Of a DNA stretch of 64,000 bases, positions 62,971 to 64,000 are shown one piece after another; position 1 is the stretch's first letter, and each line of letters opens with the position of its first letter. The notes below the pieces were generated by a model. The model worked only from the letters and a program-made list of their open reading frames with translations, made no database searches and was not told where the DNA came from. This stretch comes from Ridgeia piscesae. Its lineage: Eukaryota > Annelida > Polychaeta > Sabellida > Siboglinidae. The position numbers and the translations under genes were made by a program. The stretch lies in NCBI GenBank assembly GCA_025642075.2, contig JAODUO010000938.1, positions 70,001 to 134,000 of the forward strand. The letters run 5' to 3'.

Positions 62971-64000
<1,030 letters not shown>

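Overview
This window is eukaryotic and almost certainly from an invertebrate animal. Genes are split by GT-AG introns, repeats are dense, and the mobile elements (Rex1/CR1/RTE-type LINEs, a hAT transposon, a P/THAP9-like transposon, tRNA-derived SINE copies) are a mix common in marine invertebrates, perhaps a mollusc. The species assignment is inference. Coding exons fill only a few percent of the window.

Layout. (1) 1.9-9.5 kb, plus: a thioredoxin gene; four coding exons found, the short first exon not identified. A Rex1-like LINE lies in its first visible intron. (2) 21.9-11.1 kb, minus: a ten-exon gene for a glutaredoxin-DEP-DUF547 protein, fully reconstructed with consistent splice phases; one exon carries a 45-bp coding minisatellite. 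(3) 30.7-25.3 kb, minus: a six-exon Rab10 gene encoding 200 residues, with a 25-bp minisatellite against its last splice acceptor. (4) 33.7-40.1 kb: a hAT transposon with terminal inverted repeats and an 8-bp target duplication, its transposase split by a LINE insertion. (5) 41.0-43.4 kb, plus: a three-exon DEDDh 3'-5' exonuclease gene. (6) 46.3-47.3 kb, minus: a class A GPCR pseudogene with an in-frame stop and no TM7. (7) 47.5-48.1 kb, plus: two candidate exons of a secreted protein. (8) 48.4-54.8 kb: an RTE-type LINE fragment whose interior has become a 5.75-kb satellite of about 106 units of 54 bp. (9) 54.9-60.5 kb: a P-element-like transposon with two convergent genes. One is an intron-containing transposase with an RFX-like winged helix at its N-terminus; the other is a companion protein. 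Their start codons lie in the two arms of an inverted repeat. (10) 60.8-64 kb: no gene seen; repeats and a long (GT)n/(CA)n tract.

The cellular genes (thioredoxin, Grx-DEP-DUF547, Rab10, exonuclease) show no sign of a common pathway, although the first two both carry thioredoxin-fold redox domains. The strongest themes are tandem repeats growing out of functional sequence (splice acceptors, a coding-exon end, a LINE ORF) and the unusual P-like transposon.
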